From Undibacterium parvum (lineage in GTDB: Bacteria > Pseudomonadota > Gammaproteobacteria > Burkholderiales > Burkholderiaceae_D), in NCBI RefSeq assembly GCF_003955735.1, contig NZ_CP034464.1:868001-932000 (forward strand): a DNA stretch of 64,000 bases, given 5' to 3'. Made by a program: the position numbers and the translations under genes. This document shows positions 51,627 through 60,639 of the stretch, in pieces. The notes beneath the pieces were generated by a model. It did not search any database. It had not been told where the DNA came from and was given only the letters and a program-made list of their open reading frames with translations. Within the stretch, counting starts at the first letter, position 1, and every line of letters begins with the position of its first letter.

Positions 51627-52943
51627 CTACTTGAGCTTCTTACTCACACCCGCCAGCGGTATCGCCAGCAAGATCATAAAAGCCATGCCGAACACGCCGT
51701 CACGCAAGATCGCATTAAACATCGCGCCAACGATCATCGTTACGCCCAACATTGCCAATAACATGGCGCGCTCCTGATGCTCGCTGTCTTGCATTTTTTT
51801 AGCCACCAACAATTGCTGGCAGAAAATCCCCATCAGTGCCAACATGCCCAACACACCCAACTCGCTGCAATACAGCAGAAAATCATTATGCGGGGTGGTC
51901 ATGGCTGCGCTCATCATGCCTTGAGCACGCGCCTGATACAGGGCTAACCAATTACCTATGCCGTGCCCGGTCCAGGTTTTTTCTGCGATGATCTGAGCCG
52001 TGACCTGATAAATCTCCAGCCGCATACCATCTTCCCCAATTTTTTTTCCCTGATTGAAATCACGCAATTGATGCACGGTACAGATGGCGCGTTGCGCCAG
52101 GATAGAAGCCGGATTGAGCTGCTGTTCGCTGACCATCTGTTTGGTCAGGCAAGTAGCCGGGGGCGGCAAAGCAGCAAGGTATTTAACACCGCCAAACAGT
52201 GTAGCGCCAAGTAGCGCAGCCAGGATCACAGTGCGCGTATTCAGCCGCACATTGCGCAACAGCATATGCGTGCATAAGACCAGCAAGAGCAAGCTAGCGG
52301 TACGGCTTTTGGCAAATAACAGCAAGGCTGCCACCACATACAGCCAGGCCACGGCGCGCACTACATGCTGATCCTTACGCCAGCGCCATGCATGCAACAT
52401 CCAGCCGGCACTGATCGCCAGCAAGATCCCCAGCAAGATCGATTTATTCCCTTCGTACACCACATAACTACGGAACAGCGTAGTCGGTGGCAATAAGCCA
52501 GCAGCGCCTAAATAAAACAGGGTAGACGCATAGATCGCACCGCCAAATAACACCAGTTGCGCACGTGCCTGCCATGCGGCTTTCCCGTCCACCACACCGG
52601 TGCCCACCGCCAAAAACGGTAGCAAAAACAGATAGGTCTGATAATGCCAAAACGCCGACCAGAACTCACCGGCTGGTCGAGTTTGAAACAGCGCCACCAC
52701 GATAGTCACCGCACTCAAAGCCAACACCGGCAACAACATCGGGCTCGTTTTGATGCGCTGCCATTTCTGCGCGTAATCTCCTGAGATCAGCAAGCTCAAT
52801 GCAAATAGCAAGACCCCAGCATACATAACACCAACCGGAAAAAACAGCGTCAAGGGCAACCAGCTAAGCACCTGTTGCGGCAAAGCGGCTCGCCAGGACG
52901 ACTGAGTAAGCAGTTGATTTTGATTATTTGCGATCGTCGTCAT
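51627..52943 (-). CDS. O-antigen ligase family protein
   Basis: 438 residues with about ten to twelve membrane helices and one large periplasmic loop (about 240-330, containing ALPPPATCLTKQMVSEQQLN). The Wzy/WaaL-type segment TWTGHGIGNWLALYQARAQG and the following PHNDFLLYCSELGVLGM (His after Pro) is the ligase/polymerase signature. It probably joins O-antigen or a similar glycan to lipid A core. The frame opens at 52982, but the ATG at 52943 shares one base with the dnaE stop and is the better start. Confidence 0.88.
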   Translation of the reverse strand: MTTIANNQNQLLTQSSWRAALPQQVLSWLPLTLFFPVGVMYAGVLLFALSLLISGDYAQKWQRIKTSPMLLPVLALSAVTIVVALFQTRPAGEFWSAFWHYQTYLFLLPFLAVGTGVVDGKAAWQARAQLVLFGGAIYASTLFYLGAAGLLPPTTLFRSYVVYEGNKSILLGILLAISAGWMLHAWRWRKDQHVVRAVAWLYVVAALLLFAKSRTASLLLLVLCTHMLLRNVRLNTRTVILAALLGATLFGGVKYLAALPPPATCLTKQMVSEQQLNPASILAQRAICTVHQLRDFNQGKKIGEDGMRLEIYQVTAQIIAEKTWTGHGIGNWLALYQARAQGMMSAAMTTPHNDFLLYCSELGVLGMLALMGIFCQQLLVAKKMQDSEHQERAMLLAMLGVTMIVGAMFNAILRDGVFGMAFMILLAIPLAGVSKKLK

Positions 52944-55900
52944 CAGGCATACTCTATCTGTACATTCTGACGCCCCAGCCACTGCCCCAGTTTGAGTCTG
53001 AGCTCATCATCCGGATTGACCCGCCACTGATCCGACAAATACAGCTCGGCACTGGCATCCAGATTTTGGTAACGTATCAAGACTGGGCAGCCATCCTGAT
53101 TCAAATGCGGCTTGAGCACCTCGGCCAGTTTTACCGGCTCGGCATTATCAGTCAGGGTCACCCGCAAGCCTTGCGAGAACTGTACCCTGGCACGACCTAT
53201 ATCCATGACTTTTTCGGCAGTAATCCGCAAGCCACCCGAGAAGCGGTCTTCCGAGACCTTGCCCAGCACAGCCAGAAATTCGTCTTCCTTAAAAATTTTC
53301 TTGTACTCGTCGGCCAACTCGCTGTACACCGTCACGTCAACTGTGGCGGTGCCGTCGTCCAGCGTCACGATCAGGATCTTGCCGCGCTGTGTCATCTGGG
53401 TACGCACCCCGGAAATTACCCCGCCCAGCAATCGTAAATCGCGCGAGGGATCGAGCTTGGCCAGCGTTGTCTTGACGAATTGCCTGACCTCCGGCGCATA
53501 CGCATCAAACAGATGACCAGAAAAATAAAAGCCCAGCGCTAATTTCTCTTCCAGCAAGCGCTGGCGATCCGACCAGACCTCGGCCTTGATGTATTCGGGC
53601 GGCGGTATCATGTCATCGTCGTCGCCAAACAGGCTGACCTGATTGGCTGCCGCCTCAGCCTGAACGGCCGCTTCCAGCGCGTAATTGACGGTTGCCAATA
53701 ACACCGCGCGGTCTTGTTTAAGACAATCCATGGCACCGGCCCGTATCAGGGATTCTATGGTGCGGCGATTCACCTGGCGCTTATCGACGCGCTTACAGAA
53801 ATCAAACAAATCCTTAAATGGGCCATCGGCCTTACGCGCTGCGACTATGCTTTCTATCGCGTTTTGTCCTGAGCCCTTCACCGCGCCCATCCCGTAACGG
53901 ATCTGCGTGGCTTTCTTGCCCATTTCGCCGACCGGGATAAACCTGTATTCGGATTCATTGATGTCAGGCGCCAGCATTTTGAGCTTGCAGATGTCGATCG
54001 CATCTTCGACTAAAATTTTGACCTTTTCGGTATCGTCCATCGCCAGCGACATATTCGCGGCCATAAACGCGGCCGGGTGATGCGCTTTAAGATACGCGGT
54101 GTGATACGACAATAAGGCATAGGCGGCGGCATGCGATTTATTAAAACCGTAGCCAGCGAACTTTTCCATCAAATCGAAAATCTCGTCAGCCTTTTGCTCG
54201 CCCAGACCATCCTTGGCAGCACCGTCACGGAAAATCTGGCGGTGCTCTGCCATCTCTTCAGCTTTTTTCTTACCCATGGCACGGCGTAGCATATCGGCGC
54301 CGCCGAGTGAGTAACCACCCACCACCTGCGCCATCTGCATAACCTGTTCCTGATACACCATGATGCCGTAGGTTTCAGACAAAATGCCTTCGGTACGCGG
54401 GTCGGGGTAATCAAACTTCTCGCCGTGCTTACGCTTACAAAAATCCGGGATCAGATCCATAGGACCCGGTCGGTACAAAGCTACCAGCGCAATAATGTCT
54501 TCGAATCGATCGGGGCGGGCATCTTTCAGCATGCCCTGCATGCCGCGGCTTTCCAGCTGAAACACCGCGACTGTTTTCGCCTTAGTCAGCAGTTCATACG
54601 AGCCTCTGTCATCAAGCGGCAATTTCGCCAGATCAAAATCAGCCTGGGACGGATCGAGCATCTTGATGTAGCGCACCGCCCTATCAAGAATGGTCAGCGT
54701 GGTCAGACCCAAAAAGTCGAACTTCACCAGACCCACGGCCTCCACGTCATCTTTATCGTATTGCGAGACCACGCCAGAATCGCCGCCCTGCGTGTACAGA
54801 GGACAAAAATCGGTGAGCTTACCCGGAGCGATAATCACGCCACCGGCATGCATACCGATATTGCGGGTGATGCCTTCTACTTGTTGCGCCAGATCGAGTA
54901 AGGTTTTTACTTCTTCTTCGTTTTCCTGACGCTCGGCCAGCAAAGGTTCTTCTATGATGGCCTCGGCGATCGTCACAGGCTTACCCGGCTTAAACGGGAT
55001 CAGCTTGGAGACGCCATCGCAAAACATATAGCCAAAATCGAGCACGCGCCCGACGTCGCGGATCGCGCCTTTGGCAGCCATGGTACCGAAAGTGGCAATC
55101 TGCGACACCGCCTGCTTGCCGTAGCGGTCTTTCACGTATTGGATGACCCTATCGCGCCCTTCCTGACAAAAATCGATATCGAAATCGGGCATGGAGACGC
55201 GCTCAGGATTAAGGAAACGCTCAAACAGTAAATTGTATTGGAGCGGATCGAGATCGGTAATCAACAGCGAATACGCGACCAGCGAACCAGCTCCTGATCC
55301 GCGTCCCGGGCCTACCGGCACGCCATTATTTTTAGCCCATTGAATAAAATCGGCAACGATCAAAAAGTAACCGGGAAAGCCCATCTTGATGATGGTATCA
55401 GTCTCGAACTTAAGTCTGGCTTCATAACGTGGCCGCACTTGCTCGCGCTTCTCTTCATTCAAAAAAATCTGCGAGAGCCGGTATTCCAGACCTTTTTTCG
55501 ACTCTGAAACCAGAAAATCGTTAATCGTCATGCCGTCTGGCGTAGGGAAATCCGGCAACTGAGGCTTGCCCAGCACCAAGGTTAGATTGCAGCGTTTGGC
55601 AATCTCCACCGCATTTTGCAAAGCGCCTGGCAAATCGCTAAACAAGGCCGCCATTTCATCCTGGGTCTTGAAGCATTGCTGATCATTGAAGCGCCGCGCG
55701 CGTCGGCCATTGGCCAGCATCTCGCCTTCCGAAATACAGGTGCGCGCTTCATGCGCAGTAAAATCTTCTTTGTGGATGAACTGTATCGGGTGGGTTGCGA
55801 CTACCGGCAAACCTAATTTATGCGCCAGCGCCACCGCTAAACGCACATGCGCCTCCATATTCGGCTGGCCAGCGCGTTGTATCTCTATATAAAAATGTCC

Positions 55901-56464
55901 GGGGAAGATACTGGCCCAGCGCTGTGCATGCGACTCGGCCAATTCCAGATTGCCGTTGTCGATAGCCGTACCGACATCGCCAAAATGCGCGCCGGAGAGA
56001 ACGATCAGGCCAGGCGGCGCGCCTTTTTCAAAAATCGCCTGTAGCCACTCGAACTTCAGTTCGGCACGGCCGCGATGTTGATTCTCTAACCAGGCCTGCG
56101 CCAGCAATTCACATAGCTGCAAATACCCGGCACGGTTTTTTACCAATAATAAGAGTCGCGTCGGTTTATCTCTATCGAGCTCATTGGTGATCCAGACGTC
56201 ACAACCGGCAATCGCCTTGATGCCCTTGCCACGCGCCGCTCTATAAAATTTAATCAAGCCAAACAAGTTCGCCAGATCCGTCATGGCTAAGGCGACCTGC
56301 ATATCTTTGGCGGCGGCCTTAACGACATCGTCGATACGCACCAAACCATCGACGATAGAATATTCGGAGTGCAAACGCAGGTGGACGAATTGCGGTGATT
56401 TTTTTACGACTGCAGCCGCCTCGACCACGGCCGGATTGCTAGAAAGTGTGAGTTCTGTGTTCAT
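52943..56464 (-). CDS. dnaE: DNA polymerase III alpha subunit
   Basis: 1,173 residues, normal for DnaE1. The PHP domain (about 25-290, VHLRLHSEYSIVDGL) precedes the C-family polymerase core, whose catalytic aspartates lie in MPDFDIDFCQEGRDRVI. Further marks are GPGRGSGAGSLVAYSL, the tandem HhH and OB-fold regions (GGVISGVRTQMTQRGK) and the C-terminal tail. It is the replicative polymerase. It is the first gene of the group dnaE-waaL-msbA-crp-like, an order found in related betaproteobacteria. Confidence 0.97.
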   Translation of the reverse strand: MNTELTLSSNPAVVEAAAVVKKSPQFVHLRLHSEYSIVDGLVRIDDVVKAAAKDMQVALAMTDLANLFGLIKFYRAARGKGIKAIAGCDVWITNELDRDKPTRLLLLVKNRAGYLQLCELLAQAWLENQHRGRAELKFEWLQAIFEKGAPPGLIVLSGAHFGDVGTAIDNGNLELAESHAQRWASIFPGHFYIEIQRAGQPNMEAHVRLAVALAHKLGLPVVATHPIQFIHKEDFTAHEARTCISEGEMLANGRRARRFNDQQCFKTQDEMAALFSDLPGALQNAVEIAKRCNLTLVLGKPQLPDFPTPDGMTINDFLVSESKKGLEYRLSQIFLNEEKREQVRPRYEARLKFETDTIIKMGFPGYFLIVADFIQWAKNNGVPVGPGRGSGAGSLVAYSLLITDLDPLQYNLLFERFLNPERVSMPDFDIDFCQEGRDRVIQYVKDRYGKQAVSQIATFGTMAAKGAIRDVGRVLDFGYMFCDGVSKLIPFKPGKPVTIAEAIIEEPLLAERQENEEEVKTLLDLAQQVEGITRNIGMHAGGVIIAPGKLTDFCPLYTQGGDSGVVSQYDKDDVEAVGLVKFDFLGLTTLTILDRAVRYIKMLDPSQADFDLAKLPLDDRGSYELLTKAKTVAVFQLESRGMQGMLKDARPDRFEDIIALVALYRPGPMDLIPDFCKRKHGEKFDYPDPRTEGILSETYGIMVYQEQVMQMAQVVGGYSLGGADMLRRAMGKKKAEEMAEHRQIFRDGAAKDGLGEQKADEIFDLMEKFAGYGFNKSHAAAYALLSYHTAYLKAHHPAAFMAANMSLAMDDTEKVKILVEDAIDICKLKMLAPDINESEYRFIPVGEMGKKATQIRYGMGAVKGSGQNAIESIVAARKADGPFKDLFDFCKRVDKRQVNRRTIESLIRAGAMDCLKQDRAVLLATVNYALEAAVQAEAAANQVSLFGDDDDMIPPPEYIKAEVWSDRQRLLEEKLALGFYFSGHLFDAYAPEVRQFVKTTLAKLDPSRDLRLLGGVISGVRTQMTQRGKILIVTLDDGTATVDVTVYSELADEYKKIFKEDEFLAVLGKVSEDRFSGGLRITAEKVMDIGRARVQFSQGLRVTLTDNAEPVKLAEVLKPHLNQDGCPVLIRYQNLDASAELYLSDQWRVNPDDELRLKLGQWLGRQNVQIEYA

Positions 56465-56662
56465 CCCGCTATTTTACCGTGTTGAGTAGCAATTTAGCGC
56501 TTGTCTGCAGGTTTGGGCAGCGCAAAAAACGTTTTGACATGCAGGTATTTTTCCTCTGTTTTAGCAAAGAGCGGGGTCTTAAAGAATAATTTATTCATGG
56601 CAGGGAAAAATCCCCGACTTCGAGCTGACTGGCGACTCTGGCGCAGCGCCCTGGTTTTGGCT

Positions 56663-56668
56663 TATAAT
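56663..56668 (+). promoter_or_regulatory. TATAAT -10 element for trhO
   Basis: A consensus TATAAT 46 bases before the chosen ATG of the sulfurtransferase gene. The -35 region is weak (CTGGCG-like). Its position inside the longest open frame supports the shorter start at 56709. Confidence 0.5.
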
Positions 56669-56708
56669 GCTGTCGAATCAAAGACTTATACACCTTACCG
56701 AATTTCAC

Positions 56709-57623
56709 ATGCCTTCCTCTGCCCTTACTTCCGCTGATCTTGCAACGCCTAAACGCGAGAATAATTACGTCAATATCTCCGCTTATAAATTCATCACCTT
56801 CGACGATACCGCCGAAAAGCGTCCTGAATTTATTGCCAAGTGTGAAGAACTGAACCTCAAAGGCACAGTCTTGCTAACGCCAGAAGGCATCAATATGTTT
56901 CTGGCTGGCTTACGCCACGAGATCGATGCGTATATGGCGTGGCTGCATACCGATACTCGTTTCGCCGACGTGGTCGCGAAAGAAAGTTTGTCAGATCACC
57001 AGCCATTTACCAAGTTGCTGATTAAGCTGAAAGCCGAAATCATCACCATGCGCATGCCTTTGATCAAACCAGAAGATGGCCGCGCACCATCGGTCGACGC
57101 CCACACTTTAAAACGCTGGTTAGACCAGGGCCATGATGACAACGGTAAAGCAGTGGTGATGGTGGACACGCGCAATGATTTTGAAGTCGATGTCGGCAGT
57201 TTCGATAACACGATAGATTATCGCATCACTAAATTCACCGAATTCCCAGCAGTCATAGCAGCCAATCGCGATGCCTTGAATGACAAAACGGTCGTCACGT
57301 TTTGTACTGGCGGGATACGCTGCGAGAAAGCGGCGATTCATATGCAAAATGTCGGCTACGAGAGCGTATATCAACTCGAAGGCGGCATCCTGAAGTACTT
57401 CGAAGAAGTCGGCGGTGCACATTATCATGGCGATTGCTTTGTGTTTGATTATCGCACCGCACTCAACCCACAACTGCAAGCCACCGATACCACGCAGTGT
57501 TATGCCTGCCGCGCCGTCGTCACGCCACGTGAACAGATTTCACCCTGGTATGTAGAAGGTAAATCCTGCCCGCATTGTCAAAAAATGTCGGTAGAAAAAA
57601 GTACTGCCGAAACTTCCGTCTAA
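56709..57623 (+). CDS. trhO: tRNA uridine-5-oxyacetate synthesis rhodanese (TrhO/YceA)
   Basis: 304 residues: an N-terminal acylphosphatase-like UPF0176 domain (about 15-115, [20 protein letters not shown]) and a rhodanese domain (about 135-235) with the active-site loop [13 protein letters not shown] (catalytic Cys). A C-terminal zinc-binding tail carries CYACRAV and CPHC. It hydroxylates U34 of tRNAs in an oxygen-dependent route. The open frame starts at 56667, but the ATG at 56709 lies downstream of the -10 box and opens [11 protein letters not shown]. Confidence 0.92.
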   Translation: MPSSALTSADLATPKRENNYVNISAYKFITFDDTAEKRPEFIAKCEELNLKGTVLLTPEGINMFLAGLRHEIDAYMAWLHTDTRFADVVAKESLSDHQPFTKLLIKLKAEIITMRMPLIKPEDGRAPSVDAHTLKRWLDQGHDDNGKAVVMVDTRNDFEVDVGSFDNTIDYRITKFTEFPAVIAANRDALNDKTVVTFCTGGIRCEKAAIHMQNVGYESVYQLEGGILKYFEEVGGAHYHGDCFVFDYRTALNPQLQATDTTQCYACRAVVTPREQISPWYVEGKSCPHCQKMSVEKSTAETSV

Positions 57624-57672
57624 ACCGCCCCAGCGCCTACTACATACTCCCACCGGGTATGCGACACGGTCA

Positions 57673-57705
57673 GCTGATTGCGCAATCAATACCTGCGCAA
57701 TCAGC
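57673..57705. terminator. Hairpin between convergent trhO and pirin genes
   Basis: GCTGATTGCGCA (57673-57684) is perfectly inverted as TGCGCAATCAGC (57694-57705) around nine bases. It sits between two convergent genes, so it may end both transcripts, although a T-run is missing. Confidence 0.45.
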
Positions 57706-57734
57706 CAGCTAAGGCTGATACTCCCCCCAAAAGC

Positions 57735-58436
57735 CTATTCAGGCAGATCAAACACCAGCACCTCGGCCGCGACGCCATGAGTAAGCGCTAGCTGTGCTTC
57801 GTCGCGCAACATCAAGGCGTCTCCTGCCCGCAAAATCTGCCCGTTCACAGTCAGAGCACCGCGTGCCAGATGCACGTATGCCAGACGGTTTTGAGCCAGA
57901 CTCAGCAGCGCAGTTTGCTGAGCATCGAACAAGCCTACATACATACGCGCATCTTGCTGTATCCGCACTGAGCCGGCAGCGGCATCCGGTGAAGCCACCA
58001 GACATAAGCGCCCCTCTTTTTGTTCGCGACTAAAATGCTTCTCTTCGTAAGCAGGCGCATTCCCCGCTTGCGCTGGTTGTATCCAAATTTGTAGCAAATG
58101 GGTTTTATGCTCTTTCGAAGGATTAAACTCTGAGTGCTGCACACCGGTACCCGCGCTCATGCGCTGTACATCACCGGGACGTATGGTACTGCCATTGCCC
58201 ATACTGTCTTTATGCGCGATCTCCCCTTCCAGTACATAGGTGATGATCTCCATATCCTTATGCCCATGCGTCCCGAAACCCATATCAGCAGCGATCCAGT
58301 CATCATTGATGACGCGCAAAGGGCCAAAACCCATATGAGCAGGATCATAATAATCAGCGAAAGAAAAGCTATGGTAAGACTCCAGCCAGCCATGCGCGGC
58401 GTAACCACGGTCTTCAGATTTGCGTAGTATCAGCAT
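57735..58436 (-). CDS. Pirin family protein (YhaK/quercetinase-like)
   Basis: 233 residues of the pirin bicupin family. It opens with MLILRKSEDRGYAAHGWLES and the metal-site motif GFGTHGHKDMEIITYVLEGE with two histidines and a glutamate (about 52-71); the fourth ligand is in the GTGVQHSEFNPS region. The C-terminal cupin is reduced, as in YhaK-type pirins. Members are iron-binding and some open quercetin; the physiological substrate is unknown. It is monocistronic, convergent with trhO. Confidence 0.92.
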   Translation of the reverse strand: MLILRKSEDRGYAAHGWLESYHSFSFADYYDPAHMGFGPLRVINDDWIAADMGFGTHGHKDMEIITYVLEGEIAHKDSMGNGSTIRPGDVQRMSAGTGVQHSEFNPSKEHKTHLLQIWIQPAQAGNAPAYEEKHFSREQKEGRLCLVASPDAAAGSVRIQQDARMYVGLFDAQQTALLSLAQNRLAYVHLARGALTVNGQILRAGDALMLRDEAQLALTHGVAAEVLVFDLPE

Positions 58437-58498
58437 ATTGTCACCTTAAAAAATATAGTTGTTGGGCAAGCGGTTTTGGGCAGTCTGGCTAAGACAAA

Positions 58499-58535
58499 AA
58501 AAATCCATCAAACAAATACATATTGATGGATTTTT
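58499..58535 (-). terminator. Terminator of rhlE, symmetrical
   Basis: AAAAATCCATCA (58499-58510) and TGATGGATTTTT (58524-58535) form a 12-bp stem with a 13-base loop. Read on the minus strand it is followed by a run of Ts, so it ends rhlE. Confidence 0.75.
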
Positions 58536-58598
58536 ATTGTTAACTAATAATTTAGCTAGCACTAAAATTGTAGTGCAAGTAGAGCGCAAAGAATGATA

Positions 58599-60032
58599 TT
58601 ACTTGTAAGCCCCACCCAACAAGAAAGCTTTCTTTTGCGGCTTAGCAGTCAGACTCGAAGCCGTGGCAGCGTTATTTGCATTTGCACTCGCTACGCTGAC
58701 ACTAGGTTCGTAAGGCTTCAAGAACCAAGGATCAACTTTCTCTCGCGGCGGAGCGTAACTACGGGTTGGACGCTCGTAGGGCTTGCTCTTTTCAGGCTCA
58801 GCCGCGCGCGGTTTGCGCACCGCAGGCATCAATGAGGCAGCCACAAATCCGGCCAATTGCACGCGCGTGATTTTTTGTTTGATGAGTTTTTCGATGTCGA
58901 CTAACAGGCGCTCATCTTTATCGGTATGCAAAGAAATCGCATCACCTTTGGCGCCAGCTCGCCCGGTACGGCCTATCCTATGCACATAGTCTTCGGCGTT
59001 ATACGGCAAATCGAAATTAATCACACAAGGCATCTCGGAGATATCCAAGCCACGCGCCGCCACGTCGGTAGCGACCAGCACTTCGACTTCGCCGCGCTTG
59101 AATGCCTCTAAGGCACCCATGCGCTCAGCCTGGGATTTATCGCCGTGTATCGCCGACGCTTTAACACCCTGCTTGACCAGATGCACCGCCAGACGGGAAG
59201 CGCCAATTTTCGTATTCGAAAACACGATGACCTGCTTCAGACCACGCTCGCGGATGATGAAAGAGACCGCATCGCGCTTTTCTTCCTCAGCTACTTTATA
59301 CAAAATCTGGGTGACGTTTTCTGCCGTTGCATTGCTACGCGCAACTTCTATCGTCACAGGATTAGTCAAAAAGCTGGCTGCCAGTTTCTTGATTTCTTGC
59401 GAGAAAGTCGCAGAAAACATCAGGTTTTGTCGTTTCGCCGGCAACAGATTAATGATGCGCTGCAGATCGGGCAAGAAACCCATATCGAGCATGCGATCTG
59501 CCTCATCCATCACCAAAATCTGGGTTTGCGACAAATTAATGGTTTTTTGCTGTACGTGATCCAATAAACGACCTGGGGTCGCAATCACGATCTCTATACC
59601 GGAACGCAAGGCATCTTTTTGCGGCCCCATATCGACACCACCAAACACTACGGTGGCGCGCAAAGGTGTGTGACGGGAATAGGCTTTAACGTTTTCAGCA
59701 ACCTGATCAGCCAACTCACGGGTAGGCGTCAAAATCAGAGCGCGCACCGGGTGGCGCGCTGGCGAAGCACTGGTATTGGCATGCGCCAATAACAATTGAA
59801 TAATTGGCAAAGAAAAACCCGCTGTCTTACCGGTGCCAGTTTGCGCTGCCCCCATCACATCGCGCCCCTGCAAAACGATAGGAATCGCCTCAGCCTGAAT
59901 CGGGGTAGGATGGACGTAACCCTGATCACTCAGAGCGCGCAAGATATCGGGAGACAAGCCGAAAGAATCAAAACGGACAGCCTCAGGACTAGTTTCAGGA
60001 ATTTGCTCGGGTTGCGGCGTGGTATCGGTCAT
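58599..60032 (-). CDS. rhlE: DEAD-box ATP-dependent RNA helicase RhlE
   Basis: 477 residues with all DEAD-box motifs: Q motif region FDSFGLSPDILRALSDQGY, motif I AQTGTGKT, Ia PTRELADQ, II VMDEADRMLD, III SAT, V DVAARGLD, VI HRIGRTGR. A basic, low-complexity C-terminal tail follows (RKPRAAEPEKSKPYERPTRS). It acts in RNA remodelling and cold adaptation. The frame opens at an ATG at 60071; I use the ATG at 60032 (MTDTTPQPEQ). Neither has a clear ribosome-binding site. Confidence 0.93.
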   Translation of the reverse strand: MTDTTPQPEQIPETSPEAVRFDSFGLSPDILRALSDQGYVHPTPIQAEAIPIVLQGRDVMGAAQTGTGKTAGFSLPIIQLLLAHANTSASPARHPVRALILTPTRELADQVAENVKAYSRHTPLRATVVFGGVDMGPQKDALRSGIEIVIATPGRLLDHVQQKTINLSQTQILVMDEADRMLDMGFLPDLQRIINLLPAKRQNLMFSATFSQEIKKLAASFLTNPVTIEVARSNATAENVTQILYKVAEEEKRDAVSFIIRERGLKQVIVFSNTKIGASRLAVHLVKQGVKASAIHGDKSQAERMGALEAFKRGEVEVLVATDVAARGLDISEMPCVINFDLPYNAEDYVHRIGRTGRAGAKGDAISLHTDKDERLLVDIEKLIKQKITRVQLAGFVAASLMPAVRKPRAAEPEKSKPYERPTRSYAPPREKVDPWFLKPYEPSVSVASANANNAATASSLTAKPQKKAFLLGGAYK

Positions 60033-60314
60033 GGTCTGCAGGGTGAGCCTTTCGTGGGTCGAACAAAGCATAAAAGGGAGTAGAAAAACTTTCCTTCATA
60101 TTTGCGTCGCGAGAGGTATAGGCGTAGAAGTAATACAATAGCCTTATATTATACCACCACATAAAAAATACCCGAATATTGTCGACAGTTCGACGCCATT
60201 TAATCGATAAAAACCGAAGCAAAGAGCTAGCGCGAATGAGGACTTAGTGCAAAATTGTTCCGCTAGCAATGTGCAAAATGCGCCTAGCGATCAAAATTAT
60301 TTCGTAAAAATAAA

Positions 60315-60342
60315 AAAGGCTTAGCGCGAACGCTAAGCCTTT
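60315..60342 (-). terminator. Strong terminator after the tRNA gene
   Basis: AAAGGCTTAGCG and CGCTAAGCCTTT form a perfect 12-bp stem. On the minus strand the loop is TTCG, a very stable tetraloop, and the stem is followed by TTTATTTTTA. It terminates the tRNA transcript. Confidence 0.85.
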
Positions 60343-60348
60343 AAATTT

Positions 60349-60426
<78 letters not shown>

Positions 60427-60639
60427 ATTTTTTTAAGCTGCCTCTCCATATTTCAAGCTAAATAATTTAGATCGAACATAGAAAAAACCAATTGAAGCTA
60501 TAAAAAATTCAGCGCTTATTGTATTACATTCCATAGCATCAGCACAAGCCCTGAGCCAGAATAGCGCGCGATTAAACAGGGAAATTTAGTACGGCGCGCG
60601 TATTCACGGCGCCGTACTATCAGTGCAGACTGCGATGCT